Origin: Gammaproteobacteria bacterium
Lineage (GTDB): Bacteria > Pseudomonadota > Gammaproteobacteria > Nevskiales > Nevskiaceae
Reading direction: 5' to 3'
Assembly: GCA_026398815.1 (NCBI GenBank)
Contig: JAPLSA010000028.1
Location: 124,001 to 188,000, forward strand
DNA length: 64,000 nt
Shown: piece by piece, positions 55,854 through 64,000 of the stretch
Numbering within the stretch: the stretch's first letter is position 1
Layout of the letters: every line of letters starts with the position of its first letter
The notes under the pieces: model-generated
What the model was told of the DNA's origin: nothing
Database searches by the model: none
What the model saw: only the letters and a program-made list of their open reading frames with translations
Translations under genes and position numbers: made by a program

Positions 55854-56168
55854 ATGTCGCTGACTACACGCGGTCTGTCGTTGTTGGCCGGTGCCGTATT
55901 GTCGCTGGCGGCGGCCTCCGCGAGTGCCCAGGACGGCACCGGCTACGAAGCCACCACCGGCGGCGCGCCCTCGGCGGCGGCGATGGCCGTCGACCTGCTG
56001 GTCGCCCGGCCGCTGGGGCTGGCCGCGACGGTGATCGGCACCGCGGTGTTCGTCGTCTCGCTGCCGTTCCAGGCGCTGGCCGGCAACGTGTCCGACCCGG
56101 CCCGCAAGCTGGTCACCGAACCGGCCGCGTTCACCTTCGTGCGGCCGCTGGGCGAAGGCGTGAACTGA
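55854..56168 (+). CDS. Small conserved exported protein
   Basis: 104 residues. Signal peptide (LLAGAVLSLAAASASAQ), then AMAVDLLVARPLGLAATVIGTAVFVVSLPFQALAGNV with one hydrophobic segment, and KLVTEPAAFTFVRPLGEG. I recall similar short proteins in other gammaproteobacteria, of unknown function. Followed by two hairpins and a terminator. Confidence 0.75.
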   Translation: MSLTTRGLSLLAGAVLSLAAASASAQDGTGYEATTGGAPSAAAMAVDLLVARPLGLAATVIGTAVFVVSLPFQALAGNVSDPARKLVTEPAAFTFVRPLGEGVN

Positions 56169-56203
56169 CCCGGCGAAATCGGGTCATCCCGGCGAAAGCC
56201 GGG
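56168..56203 (+). repeat. Tandem hairpins including copy 2 of the 21-base repeat
   Basis: GACCCG-N7-CGGGTC (56167-56185) is followed by CCCGGC-GAAA-GCCGGG (56188-56203). Positions 56183-56203 are the exact reverse complement of 33389-33409. Similar palindromes are scattered in many proteobacterial genomes. Confidence 0.75.
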
Positions 56204-56228
56204 ACCCAGAGCCCGCCGATATACCCCA

Positions 56229-56267
56229 CCCCTGATTCCGAACCCCGGAATCAGGGGTTTGTTTTTT
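56229..56267 (+). terminator. Rho-independent terminator
   Basis: A perfect 12-bp stem CCCCTGATTCCG / CGGAATCAGGGG, loop AACCC, then TTTGTTTTTT. It ends the small exported-protein gene and overlaps the stop of the convergent M16 gene. Confidence 0.93.
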
Positions 56268-59047
56268 CAGCGCAGCACCTTCCCGTCCGCATCCAGCACC
56301 TTGACCTCGCCGAGCTTGAGCTTGCGCACCGCCGGCTCGATCTTCGCGAGATCGCCGACCACGAACCAGCTCAGCGCCTCCGGCCGGACCAGCGCCTTCG
56401 CGGCCGCCGCCACCGCGTCCGGCGTCTGCGCGGCGATCAGGGCCGGCAGCCGGTTGTAGTAGTCGTCCGGCTGCTCCAGCTCGATCAGGCTGGCGAAGGC
56501 CGACGCGACCTGGCCGGCGGTCTCGAAGCTGCCGGGCAGGGTCAGCAGGTCGGCGCGCTTGGCGTCGTCGATCTCGGCGGCCGACGGCGGACGCTTGGCA
56601 ACGATGTCGCGCAGCTCCTTCTGCATTTCGACGATCGAATCGGCGGTGCGGTCGCGCTCGACCTGGGCCTGGGCCAGGAATACCTGCGGGCCGCGCGTGC
56701 GGGTGATGCTGGAGCTGGCGCCGTAGCTCCAGTGCTTGTCCTCGCGCAGGTTCAGGTTCAGCCGCGAGATGAACTGGCCGCCGAGCACGGTGTTGGCAGT
56801 CGACATCGGCTCCTGGCCGGCGCTCTTGCCGTCCGGCGCGATGTTGGCCGCCGCGATGATCGACTGCGTGGCGCCCGGCTTGTCGAGCAGGAACAGGCGC
56901 GGTGCGGCCGCCGGGGCCACCGGCGGAACGGTCTTCACCGGCTTGGCCTCGGCTGGCGCCTTCCAGTCGCCGAAGCGGGCTTCGATCTGCGGCCGGATCT
57001 CGTCCAGCGTGGTGTCGCCGACCACCAGCAGGGTGGCGTTGTCCGGCCGCAGCCAGCGGCGGTGGAAGGCGATCAGGTCGTCGCGTGTGGTGGCGGCGAT
57101 CACCGCTTCCTCGCCGCTGCCGACATAGGCATAGGGATGGCCGGCGCCGTAGATCTGAGTCGACAGCACGCGGCGCAGCAGGCCGCCCGGCGCAGCCTTT
57201 TCCTGGACGATGGCCGACAGTAGGTTCTGCTTGCTGCGGTCGAGATCGGCCTGCGGGAAGGTCGGCTTGCGGATGATGGTGGCGTACAGATCAAGTGCGG
57301 CGCCCAGGCTCGGCTTGATCGCCGACAGCGTCACCATCGAGGCTTCGCGGCCCGACGAGGCGCCGATCTCGATGCCCAGCTCGGCCTGCCGGCGGGCGAT
57401 CGCCAGCGAATCGAGATTGCCGGCGCCTTCGTCGAGCTGGCCGAAGGTCATCGCCGAAATGCCGGTCTTGCCCGGCGCATCGGCGGCGCGGCCGGCGTCG
57501 ACGATCAGCGCCATCTCGACCAGCGGCACGCCTCGGCGCTCGATCACCGCCAGCTTCAGGCCGTTGGCCAGCGTGGCGCGGACCATCGGCGGCAGCTGCA
57601 ACGCCGCCGATGCAGCCGGCACCGGCAGCTTCGAGCGGTCGACGGTCTCGGCACTCGCCTTCAGGCCGTTCTCGGGCAGCACCTGCAGCACCAGCTTGCC
57701 GTTGCCCAGCCAGCGCCGCGCGGCATCGCGGACATCGGCGACGGTGGCCTCGCGCTCCCACTGCAGTTCGCGCAGGTAATGGGCCGGATCGCCGTGGAAG
57801 ACCTCGTTGGCAGCCAGCAGCTGGCCCTTGGCACCGACGCCGTCGAAGGCCGGCAGCAGCCCGGCGTAGCGCTGGGTCTTGATCCGCGCCAGTTCGGCTT
57901 CGGTCGGCCCCTGTTCGAGCGCGCGCTGCAGTTCCTCGCGCACGCTCGCTTCGATCACGGCGAGGCTGGCTTTCGGGTCGGCGCTCGGCCGGGCGCTGGC
58001 GACGATGGTGAACTGGCCGGCGATCTCGTCGGCGTCGACCGAGGCGCTGATGCCGCTGGCGCTCTGGTCGCGATAGACCAGCCGCTCGGAGAGCCGGCCG
58101 GTCTTGCCGTTGGTCAGCAGATCGGCGAACAGGCCGAGCAGCACGACGTCGCGGTCGCCATCGCCGGGCAGGTTCCAGATCGCGTACAGCCGCGGCAGCG
58201 GCACCTGATCGTTGATTTCCAGCCGCTTCTCGCCAGCCATCGGCGCCGGCCAGGCCTTGGCGTGGGACACCGGCTCGCTGGCCGGGATGGCGCCAAAATA
58301 CTGCTCGGCCTTGGCCCGGGCTTCGGCGACGGTGATGTCGCCGGCCAGCACCAGCGTGGCGTTGTTGGGCCCGTAGTAGCGCTTGAACCAGGCGCGCACG
58401 TCGTCGAGCGTGGCGGCGTTGAGGTCCTCGTCGGAGCCGATCGTGGTCCACGAATACGGATGGCCCGGCGGGTAAGCCTCCTTCGACAGGATTTCCCGCA
58501 GGCTGCCGTACGGCTGGTTCTCGCCCTGGCGCTTCTCGTTGAGCACCACACCGCGCTGCTCGTCGAGCTTGGCCTGGTCGACCGCGCCGAGCAGGTGGCC
58601 CATGCGATCGGATTCCAGGAACAGCGCCAGGTCGAGCGCGGCAGTCGGCACCGTTTCGAAATAATTGGTGCGGTCGCGGTTGGTGGTGCCGTTGATGCCG
58701 GTGGCGCCGGCCGGTTCCAGCGCCCGGAAGAATTCGTCGTTGAAGTGCTCGGAGCCGTTGAACATCAGGTGCTCGAACAGGTGGGCAAAGCCGTGGCGGC
58801 GCTCCGGCTCGTCCTTGGAGCCGATGTGGTACCAGACGCTGACCGCTACCAGCGGCGCCTTGTGATCCTCGTGAACGATCACCGTCAGGCCGTTGGCGAG
58901 GCGAAATTTCTGATACGGCACGTCGATCGACGGCAGCGCCGCCGCGCGGCCGGCCGCGTCGGTCTTGCCCGGCTTGACCGGTTCGGCAGCGGCAGCAGCC
59001 CCGAGGCCGAGGCAGAACGCCGCAGCCAGTGTGACAATCACGCGCAT
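56267..59047 (-). CDS. M16 zinc metalloprotease (pitrilysin family), two-domain
   Basis: 926 residues with signal peptide (VIVTLAAAFCLGLGAAAAA). The N-terminal half holds the inverted zinc motif HLFEH (H89, E92, H93) in GFAHLFEHLMFNGS with downstream Glu residues in LDEQRGVVLNEKRQ. The second half (about 480-926) repeats the fold (FGQLDEGAGNLDSLAIARR) without the motif. It is a periplasmic or membrane-associated peptidase; PqqL-like or processing-peptidase-like by family, substrate unknown. Confidence 0.92.
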   Translation of the reverse strand: MRVIVTLAAAFCLGLGAAAAAEPVKPGKTDAAGRAAALPSIDVPYQKFRLANGLTVIVHEDHKAPLVAVSVWYHIGSKDEPERRHGFAHLFEHLMFNGSEHFNDEFFRALEPAGATGINGTTNRDRTNYFETVPTAALDLALFLESDRMGHLLGAVDQAKLDEQRGVVLNEKRQGENQPYGSLREILSKEAYPPGHPYSWTTIGSDEDLNAATLDDVRAWFKRYYGPNNATLVLAGDITVAEARAKAEQYFGAIPASEPVSHAKAWPAPMAGEKRLEINDQVPLPRLYAIWNLPGDGDRDVVLLGLFADLLTNGKTGRLSERLVYRDQSASGISASVDADEIAGQFTIVASARPSADPKASLAVIEASVREELQRALEQGPTEAELARIKTQRYAGLLPAFDGVGAKGQLLAANEVFHGDPAHYLRELQWEREATVADVRDAARRWLGNGKLVLQVLPENGLKASAETVDRSKLPVPAASAALQLPPMVRATLANGLKLAVIERRGVPLVEMALIVDAGRAADAPGKTGISAMTFGQLDEGAGNLDSLAIARRQAELGIEIGASSGREASMVTLSAIKPSLGAALDLYATIIRKPTFPQADLDRSKQNLLSAIVQEKAAPGGLLRRVLSTQIYGAGHPYAYVGSGEEAVIAATTRDDLIAFHRRWLRPDNATLLVVGDTTLDEIRPQIEARFGDWKAPAEAKPVKTVPPVAPAAAPRLFLLDKPGATQSIIAAANIAPDGKSAGQEPMSTANTVLGGQFISRLNLNLREDKHWSYGASSSITRTRGPQVFLAQAQVERDRTADSIVEMQKELRDIVAKRPPSAAEIDDAKRADLLTLPGSFETAGQVASAFASLIELEQPDDYYNRLPALIAAQTPDAVAAAAKALVRPEALSWFVVGDLAKIEPAVRKLKLGEVKVLDADGKVLR

Positions 59048-59082
59048 GGAAAAGCCCTTGTTGATGTGGTTCTGGAAGTCCG

Positions 59083-59712
59083 ATGAAGACGCCGATTCGC
59101 GTGTCTGACCGCAGCGTCAGCTCGGACGTTCCGTCGCCGCTGCGGGTGCTCGATCATCGCCTGTCGGGCGCAGCCTATCGCGCCTCGCCGAACTGCGACG
59201 AGCGGCCCGATCCGCGCGACCTGAGCCTGATCGTGATCCACAACATCTCGCTGCCGCCGGACACCTACGGCGCCCACCCGGAGGCGCCGGACGGCAGCTA
59301 CATCGACGACCTGTTCCTGAACCGGCTCGATCCGGCGGCCGATCCCTACTTCGCCGGCATCGCGGCCCTGCGGGTATCGGCGCACCTCTGCATCTTCCGC
59401 GACGGCCGGATCACCCAGTACGTGCCGTTCGACCGCCGCGCCTGGCACGCCGGCGTCAGCGAATGGCGCGGCCGCACGCGCGCCAACGATTTCTCGATCG
59501 GCATCGAACTGGAAGGCAGCGATGTCCGGCCGTTCAGCGAGGCGCAGTACACCGCGCTGATCGCCACCATCGGCGCACTGCAGGCGGCCTATCCGACCCT
59601 GCATCCGGCGGCGATCACCGGCCACAGCGACATCGCCCCCGGCCGCAAGACCGATCCCGGCCCGCATTTCGACTGGCCGCGCCTGCGGGCAGCGCTCGGG
59701 AGCCCGGCATGA
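59083..59712 (+). CDS. ampD: 1,6-anhydro-N-acetylmuramyl-L-alanine amidase
   Basis: 209 residues. Zinc ligands: H53 in LIVIHNISLPP and the pair in TGHSDIAPGRKTDPG. Also SAHLCIFRDGRITQYVPFDRRAWHAGVSEWRGR and FSIGIELEGSD. Cytoplasmic enzyme of peptidoglycan recycling; its loss derepresses AmpC beta-lactamase where ampR/ampC exist. ATGA overlap with ampE. Confidence 0.96.
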   Translation: MKTPIRVSDRSVSSDVPSPLRVLDHRLSGAAYRASPNCDERPDPRDLSLIVIHNISLPPDTYGAHPEAPDGSYIDDLFLNRLDPAADPYFAGIAALRVSAHLCIFRDGRITQYVPFDRRAWHAGVSEWRGRTRANDFSIGIELEGSDVRPFSEAQYTALIATIGALQAAYPTLHPAAITGHSDIAPGRKTDPGPHFDWPRLRAALGSPA

Positions 59713-60569
59713 TCCTGCTGGCGATGCTGCTGGCGCTGGGCGCCGAGCGGCTGCTGTCGTCGCGCCGCCGCAGTGACTCGGCCGATCCGGTACTGGCGCG
59801 GCTGTGGCCGCGTCTGCCGGCAGCCGTCCGCCATGTCGCCGGTGCGCCGTGGCTGCTGGCGCTGGCCGCCGCCGCCGTCACCGCCGCGCTGGCCTGGCAG
59901 CTGCAGCAGGCGCTGCTGGAACTGCTGTTCTCGGCCGCCGTGCTGCTGATCTGCTTCGGCCCGCGCGATCTCGCCGACGACGTGCAGCGGCTGCGCGCTG
60001 CCCGCAGCGCCGGCGACGCCGCCACCGTGGCCCGGCTGAGCCGGGTGCTGCAGCGGGGCCCGATGCCGGATGCCGACCATCGCTCGCTGCTCGGTGCGCT
60101 GTTCATCCAGAGCCACGAGCGGCGCTTCGGCGCCTGCCTGTGGTTCATCGTGCTGGGCCCGGCCGGCGCCGTGCTGTACCGGGTGGCCAGCCGTCTGGCG
60201 GTGCTGATCGAGGACTCCGCCGCGCAGCGCCAGGCGACACTGCTGCATGGCCTGATGGCCTGGCTGCCGGCGCGGATCACGGCGCTGCTCTACGGCATGG
60301 CCGGCAGCATGGACGATGCGCTTGACGCTTTCGGCCGCGTGCAGCGGGAACCGGTCAGCGGCGCCGACGGCTGGCAGCGACGCAGCTGGAGCCTGCTGGC
60401 GGAAACCGCCAATGCCGCGCTCGACTGGGAAGACGCGCCGGACAGCGGCCCGATGATCGCCTCCTCGCTCGACGCCACGCTGGCCGAGGTGCTGCGTATG
60501 GAAACCCGCGCGACCCTGATCCTGCTGGCGCTGGTAGCAATGTTCAGCGCCGGCGCCTGGGTGTCGTGA
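59709..60569 (+). CDS. ampE: Regulatory signalling modulator protein AmpE
   Basis: 286 residues, integral membrane protein with about four helices (LAMLLALGAERLL, LALAAAAVTAALAWQL, ELLFSAAVLLICFG, LILLALVAMFSAGAWV). Sequence like FGPRDLADDVQRLRAA and ALFIQSHERRFGACLWFIVLGPAGAVLYRV is typical of AmpE. Role in envelope stress or beta-lactam response is suggested by the ampD pairing. Overlaps the next gene (GTGA). Confidence 0.9.
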   Translation: MILLAMLLALGAERLLSSRRRSDSADPVLARLWPRLPAAVRHVAGAPWLLALAAAAVTAALAWQLQQALLELLFSAAVLLICFGPRDLADDVQRLRAARSAGDAATVARLSRVLQRGPMPDADHRSLLGALFIQSHERRFGACLWFIVLGPAGAVLYRVASRLAVLIEDSAAQRQATLLHGLMAWLPARITALLYGMAGSMDDALDAFGRVQREPVSGADGWQRRSWSLLAETANAALDWEDAPDSGPMIASSLDATLAEVLRMETRATLILLALVAMFSAGAWVS

Positions 60570-61396
60570 ACCGGATGCGCGCGGGCGCGCTGCTGATCGC
60601 GACAACGCTGCTGGCCACCGGGGCGGCGCACGGCGAGGCACGCCGCGTGGTGACGCTGGCGCCGCATCTGGCCGAACTGGTCTGCGCCGCCGGCGGCTGC
60701 GAGCGGCTGGTGGCGGTTTCCGCGCACAGCGATTTCCCGCCGCAGCTGGCGAAACGGCCAGTGATCGGCGACGGCTGGCAAGTGAACCTCGAAGCGGTGC
60801 TGGCCCAGCGGCCGGACCTGATCATTGCCTGGGATGGCGGCACGCCGGTCGCCAACATCACGCGGCTGCGCCAGCTCGGGCTCAGGGTCGAGGCGCTGCC
60901 GATCAGCTCGCTCGACGGCGTGGCCGATGCGCTGGAAACCGTCGGCGGCTGGCTCGGCACCGGCCCGGCGGCAGCCACCGCCGCCAGCGCCTACCGGCAG
61001 CGGCTGGCCGCGCTGCGGGCCGCGCACCGGAATGACCGACCGGTCCGCGTCGTCTACCAGATCGAGACCGCGCCGGCCTACACGGTCAACGCGAAAAGCC
61101 CGATCTCCGAAGCGATGGCGGTCTGCGGCGGCGTCAATGTGTTCGCGGCGCTGCCGACGCTGGCGGCCGCTGTCGGGGCCGAAGCGATGCTGGCCGCCGC
61201 GCCGGAGGTGGTGCTGTACGGCGGCGAGGAAAACGCCGCCGACATCCGCGCCTATTGGTCGCGGCTCGGCTCGACGCCGGCGGCCCGGCACGGCGCGCTG
61301 TACCCGATCGACGCCGACCGGCTGGCGCGCGCCGGCCCGCGCCTGCTCGACGGCATTGAGCAGGTCTGCAGCCTGCTCGACCGGGCGCGCCGCTAG
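60566..61396 (+). CDS. btuF: Cobalamin-binding periplasmic protein, BtuF-like
   Basis: 276 residues from GTG. Signal peptide (ALLIATTLLATGAAHG), then VVTLAPHLAELVCAAGGCERLVAVSAHSDFP, VIGDGWQVNLEAVLAQRPDLIIAWDGGTP and VYQIETAPAYTVNAKSPISEAMAVCGGVNVF, matching BtuF/type III substrate-binding proteins. It would deliver vitamin B12 to BtuCD, which is not in the window. B12 is needed by the ethanolamine lyase encoded at 6.5-8.7 kb. Confidence 0.88.
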   Translation: MNRMRAGALLIATTLLATGAAHGEARRVVTLAPHLAELVCAAGGCERLVAVSAHSDFPPQLAKRPVIGDGWQVNLEAVLAQRPDLIIAWDGGTPVANITRLRQLGLRVEALPISSLDGVADALETVGGWLGTGPAAATAASAYRQRLAALRAAHRNDRPVRVVYQIETAPAYTVNAKSPISEAMAVCGGVNVFAALPTLAAAVGAEAMLAAAPEVVLYGGEENAADIRAYWSRLGSTPAARHGALYPIDADRLARAGPRLLDGIEQVCSLLDRARR

Positions 61397-62691
61397 AGCT
61401 GCAACTCGGCCACCGCGCCGCCTTCGGGACGATTGCCGAGTTTCAGCTCCCAGCCGTGCCGGCGCGCCAGTGTGCGGGCCACGTACAGGCCGATGCCGGT
61501 GCCGCCGTCGCGACCCCGGAAATGCGGCTCGAACACCAGCGGCAGTTCGTGGTCCGGCACGCCGGGCCCGTTGTCGATCACCCGTAGCCGCTGATGCTCC
61601 AGCTCGATCGTCACCTCACCGTCTGGGCCAGCAGCCCGGGCGGCATTGCGCAGCAGGTTGGAGAAGATCACGTGCACGCTGCCCGGCGAGGCGATCAGCC
61701 GGGTCGGCGACAGCCGCCAGACCAGCCGCGTGGTGGTGGTGTCGTCCAGCTCGGCCCATTCCGGCAGCAGCGTGTCGAGATCGAGCACCCGGCTGGTCGG
61801 CGGCTCGCGCAGCCGCGACAGCGCCAGCAGCGCATCGAGATCGGCCTGCGCCTGCGCCACCGCGCGGCTGATCCGGGCCAGCGGCCGGCTGGGATCGGGC
61901 ACGCCAGCCACCAGCAGTTCGACGGCACCGCGGATCACCGTCAGCGGCGTGCGCAGCTCGTGGCTGGCCGCCGACGAAAACACCCGCTCGCGCTCCACCA
62001 CGGCATCGAAGCGGGCCATGTAGGTGTTCAGCGCCTCGGTGATCACGGCGAGATCGGGGTCGTCGGCGGCGACCAGCCGGGGGGCGCGCTGTTCAGGGTC
62101 CAGCACGCGGATCTGGCCGACCAGCCCGGCCAGCGGCTGCAGCGCCTGCTGCGCCAGCCGCCGGGCCCCCCACAGCGCGATCACCAGCACCACCGCCAGG
62201 CCGAACAGGAACGACACGATCTGCCGCTTGCCGCGCACCTGCAGCCGGCGGCTGTCGTAGGCCAGATAGGCACGGCCGCTCTGGCCTTCAAGCTCCCGGA
62301 CCAGCACCAGATGGTGCAGGCCGGCGATCATCACGTCGCCGTGCCAGCCGGGCTCCAGCGCAGCGATCGCCGGGCTCAGCGGCGTCGGCTGATCGGTACG
62401 GTAGTAGCGCTGACGCAAGCTTCCGACACCCGGTGGTTCGGCGCTCGGCGCGGCGTTGGTCTCGATCATGTAGTCGAGTTCGCGGCTCAGCAGCGTGATC
62501 AGGCTGTCGCGCTCGATCCAGTACTCCAGCGCCCAGAAGCACAGGCCCTGGATGGTCGCCGCGACGATGGTCAGGCCGAGCAGCGCCAGCGCCAGCCGGT
62601 TGCGCAGGCCGGCGATCCGCACCGCCTGCAGCAGCGGCCGGCGTCGGCCGCCATCGCCACCGGCCAGCCCGGAGTCGCTAGCCGTCGCCAA
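61393..62691 (-). CDS. Sensor histidine kinase
   Basis: 432 residues from TTG at 62691, overlapping the regulator gene by 14 bases. Two membrane helices (LALALLGLTIVAATIQGLCFW and FLFGLAVVLVIALWG) enclose a ~110-residue periplasmic sensor. HAMP-like region, phospho-acceptor H244 in AASHELRTPLTVIRG, N-box VIFSNLLRNAARA, G-boxes VIDNGPGVPDHEL and GTGIGLYVARTLA. PmrB/QseC-like. Signal unknown. It converges with btuF, sharing 4 bases. Confidence 0.93.
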   Translation of the reverse strand: MATASDSGLAGGDGGRRRPLLQAVRIAGLRNRLALALLGLTIVAATIQGLCFWALEYWIERDSLITLLSRELDYMIETNAAPSAEPPGVGSLRQRYYRTDQPTPLSPAIAALEPGWHGDVMIAGLHHLVLVRELEGQSGRAYLAYDSRRLQVRGKRQIVSFLFGLAVVLVIALWGARRLAQQALQPLAGLVGQIRVLDPEQRAPRLVAADDPDLAVITEALNTYMARFDAVVERERVFSSAASHELRTPLTVIRGAVELLVAGVPDPSRPLARISRAVAQAQADLDALLALSRLREPPTSRVLDLDTLLPEWAELDDTTTTRLVWRLSPTRLIASPGSVHVIFSNLLRNAARAAGPDGEVTIELEHQRLRVIDNGPGVPDHELPLVFEPHFRGRDGGTGIGLYVARTLARRHGWELKLGNRPEGGAVAELQL

Positions 62692-63361
62692 GATCGGCGA
62701 GCCGGTAGCCGCTGCCGTGGATGGTGTGCAGCAGCTTGCGCGGCCACGGCTTGTCGATGGCTACACGCAGCGCGTACATGTGGGCGCGCAGCACATCGCC
62801 TTCCGGCGCCGTGTCGCCCCACAGCCGGCGCTCCAGTTCCTCGCGGGCCACCACGCGGTGGGTCTCGCGCATCAGCAGCTCCAGCAGCTTGCGCAACGCC
62901 GGCGTCAGGCTGATCGCTTCGCCGCCGCGCCGCGCCATCAGCGTGTCGAGATCGAACTCGAGGTCGGCAACGGCCAGCAGGCGATCGCCGGAAACGGTCG
63001 TCGCGCGGCGGTGCAGCGCCTCCAGCCGCGCCAGCAGCTCGACCATCGCGAACGGCTTGACCAGGTAGTCGTCGGCGCCGGCGCGCAGGCCTTCGACCCG
63101 GTCGTTGACGGTATCGAGCGCGGTCAGCATCAGCAGCGGGATCTGCTGGCCACCGGCGGAACGCAGGCGGCGGCAGACGCTGGCGCCGTCGAGACCCGGC
63201 AGCAGGCGATCAAGGACGATGGCGTCGAAGCGCTGCGACTGCGCCAGCCGCAGGCCGCTCGGGCCGTCGGCGGCGAAGTCGACGCTGTGGCCGTGACTGC
63301 CGAGGAAATCGCCAAGGTTGGCGGCGAGATCGGGGTGATCTTCAACAAGCAGGACGTGCAT
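62678..63361 (-). CDS. OmpR/PhoB-family response regulator
   Basis: 227 residues. Receiver domain with D51 (IVLDRLLPGLDG) and Lys in DYLVKPF; winged-helix DNA-binding domain (SLTPALRKLLELLMRETHRVVAREELERRLWG ... HMYALRVAIDKPWPRKLLHTIHGSGYRLA). Pairs with the overlapping histidine kinase gene. Confidence 0.95.
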   Translation of the reverse strand: MHVLLVEDHPDLAANLGDFLGSHGHSVDFAADGPSGLRLAQSQRFDAIVLDRLLPGLDGASVCRRLRSAGGQQIPLLMLTALDTVNDRVEGLRAGADDYLVKPFAMVELLARLEALHRRATTVSGDRLLAVADLEFDLDTLMARRGGEAISLTPALRKLLELLMRETHRVVAREELERRLWGDTAPEGDVLRAHMYALRVAIDKPWPRKLLHTIHGSGYRLADLGDG

Positions 63362-63526
63362 GGTTGCGGCTCTCCGGCAGGTGCGATCCGGGCAATCTAG
63401 CAATCCCGGCCCGCTCGCGCACAAGGCCGCTGCGCCGCCGTGGGAATTTCCCGGTTGCGCGGCTGCGTAAACAGGTTGTCAGCAGATGCAATCCGATCGG
63501 CGCCAGATACGCGCCGAAGCCGCTCG

Positions 63527-64000
63527 TCAGGAGGTCTCGTCGCCGGTTTCGGCAGCTGGCTGATCGCGAACCACCCAGCGCGAGGCGAGGATGCCGACCT
63601 CGTACAGCAGATAGGCCGGGACGGCGAGCATCAGCTGCGACAGCACGTCCGGCGGCGTCAGGACCGCAGCGGCGACGAACACGCCGACCAGCACGTAGTC
63701 GCGCCGAGCCGCCAGCTGCGCCGGCGTGACGAAGCCGGTCAGCACCATCAGCACGATCGCCACCGGCATCTCGAACGCGAAACCGAAAGCCATGAACAGC
63801 TTCAGCACGAAGTCGAGGTACTTGGAGACGTCGGTCATCACCGCGACGCCGGCCGGCGTCGACCCGATGAAGAAGCGGAACACCGTCGGCAGCACCAGGT
63901 AGTAGGCGAAGGCGATGCCGGCGTAGAACAGCGTGGTGCCGCTGGCGAGGATCGGCAGCACCAGCCGCCGTTCGTTGCGATACAGGCCGGGCGCGACGAA
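63527..64000 (-). CDS. tatC: Sec-independent protein translocase TatC (5' part beyond window)
   Basis: The C-terminal 157 residues are visible. FVAPGLYRNERRLVLPIL, then FYAGIAFAYYLVLPTVFRFFIG, VSKYLDFVLKLFMAFGFAFEMPVAIVLM, YVLVGVFVAAAVLTPPDVLSQLMLAVPAYLLYEVGIL match TatC. It forms the twin-Arg signal receptor with TatB. tatA and tatB are expected beyond the right edge. 165 bases separate it from the response regulator gene; that gap holds the palindrome GGGAATTTCCC at 63442-63452 and nothing else clear. Confidence 0.95.
   Translation of the reverse strand, partial: FVAPGLYRNERRLVLPILASGTTLFYAGIAFAYYLVLPTVFRFFIGSTPAGVAVMTDVSKYLDFVLKLFMAFGFAFEMPVAIVLMVLTGFVTPAQLAARRDYVLVGVFVAAAVLTPPDVLSQLMLAVPAYLLYEVGILASRWVVRDQPAAETGDETS

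Noticed and set aside
63440-63480. GGGAATTTCCC palindrome and nearby GGTTG repeats as a regulator box
   Set aside because: The palindrome is short and the GGTTG spacing does not match a regulator I know; left as a note in the tatC entry.

Overview
The window is high-GC, gene-dense chromosomal DNA of a Gram-negative gammaproteobacterium. Evidence: glyQ-glyS-gmhB, glnA-(DUF4124)-ntrB-ntrC, hslV-hslU, ubiE-ubiJ-ubiB, yibN-grxC-secB-gpsA, envC-like-ctpA, ampD-ampE, ibaG-murA, many ATGA-type overlaps, and lipopolysaccharide-type glycosyltransferases. An AlkB alkane hydroxylase with rubredoxin, ethanolamine ammonia-lyase and a methanol-dehydrogenase-maturation type (mxa) operon point to a metabolically versatile aerobe. 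The Nevskiales/Solimonadaceae are my guess; the sequence does not prove it. I found no rRNA, tRNA, CRISPR array, transposase or phage gene.

Layout. 1-1.3 kb: 3' end of a secreted TIG/IPT-repeat protein with a GlyGly-CTERM-like tail, then a strong terminator. 1.3-6.4 kb (minus): hotdog thioesterase-like gene, purU, a CNB-rhodanese protein, a ComEA-like protein, hisD, hisG. 6.5-8.7 kb (plus): eutB-eutC. 8.7-14.8 kb (minus): an NYN/LOTUS-type protein with a histone-H1-like tail, an exported protein, murA, ibaG and an ABC-2 exporter pair. 14.9-18.2 kb (plus): a membrane zinc-ribbon protein and a photolyase. 18.5-24.2 kb (plus): a six-gene, end-to-end overlapping cluster matching mxaR-S-A-C-K-L, preceded by 328 bases rich in palindromes and with no methanol dehydrogenase genes. 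24.2-27.9 kb (minus): gmhB, glyS, glyQ. 28.1-33.4 kb (plus): PsiF-like protein, glnA behind a sigma-54 promoter, a DUF4124 protein, ntrB and ntrC. 33.5-43.7 kb: hslVU, a LysR/alkB/rubredoxin cassette closed by a strong hairpin, DUF971, def, a 151-bp low-GC inverted-repeat element, ubiE, an Mrr-type endonuclease, ubiJ, ubiB, DUF4112. 43.8-49 kb: ctpA and an EnvC-like protein (minus), yibN-grxC-secB-gpsA (plus). 49-55.3 kb: two divergent glycosyltransferase operons. 55.3-64 kb: trmL, a small exported protein, an M16 peptidase, ampD-ampE-btuF-like, a two-component system, and the 3' part of tatC at the right edge.

How it fits together. Most genes are housekeeping: nitrogen control (glnA-ntrBC), ubiquinone synthesis, protein quality control and export, envelope building and recycling, histidine synthesis. 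Accessory functions sit inside conserved gene orders: eutBC, the NYN gene and an exported-protein gene lie between murA and hisG; the alkB cassette lies between hslU and DUF971/ubiE; an mrr gene lies between ubiE and ubiJ. The strongest candidates for something new are the mxa-type operon without its usual enzyme, its palindromic leader, the 151-bp inverted-repeat element, and the NYN-LOTUS-H1-tail fusion.
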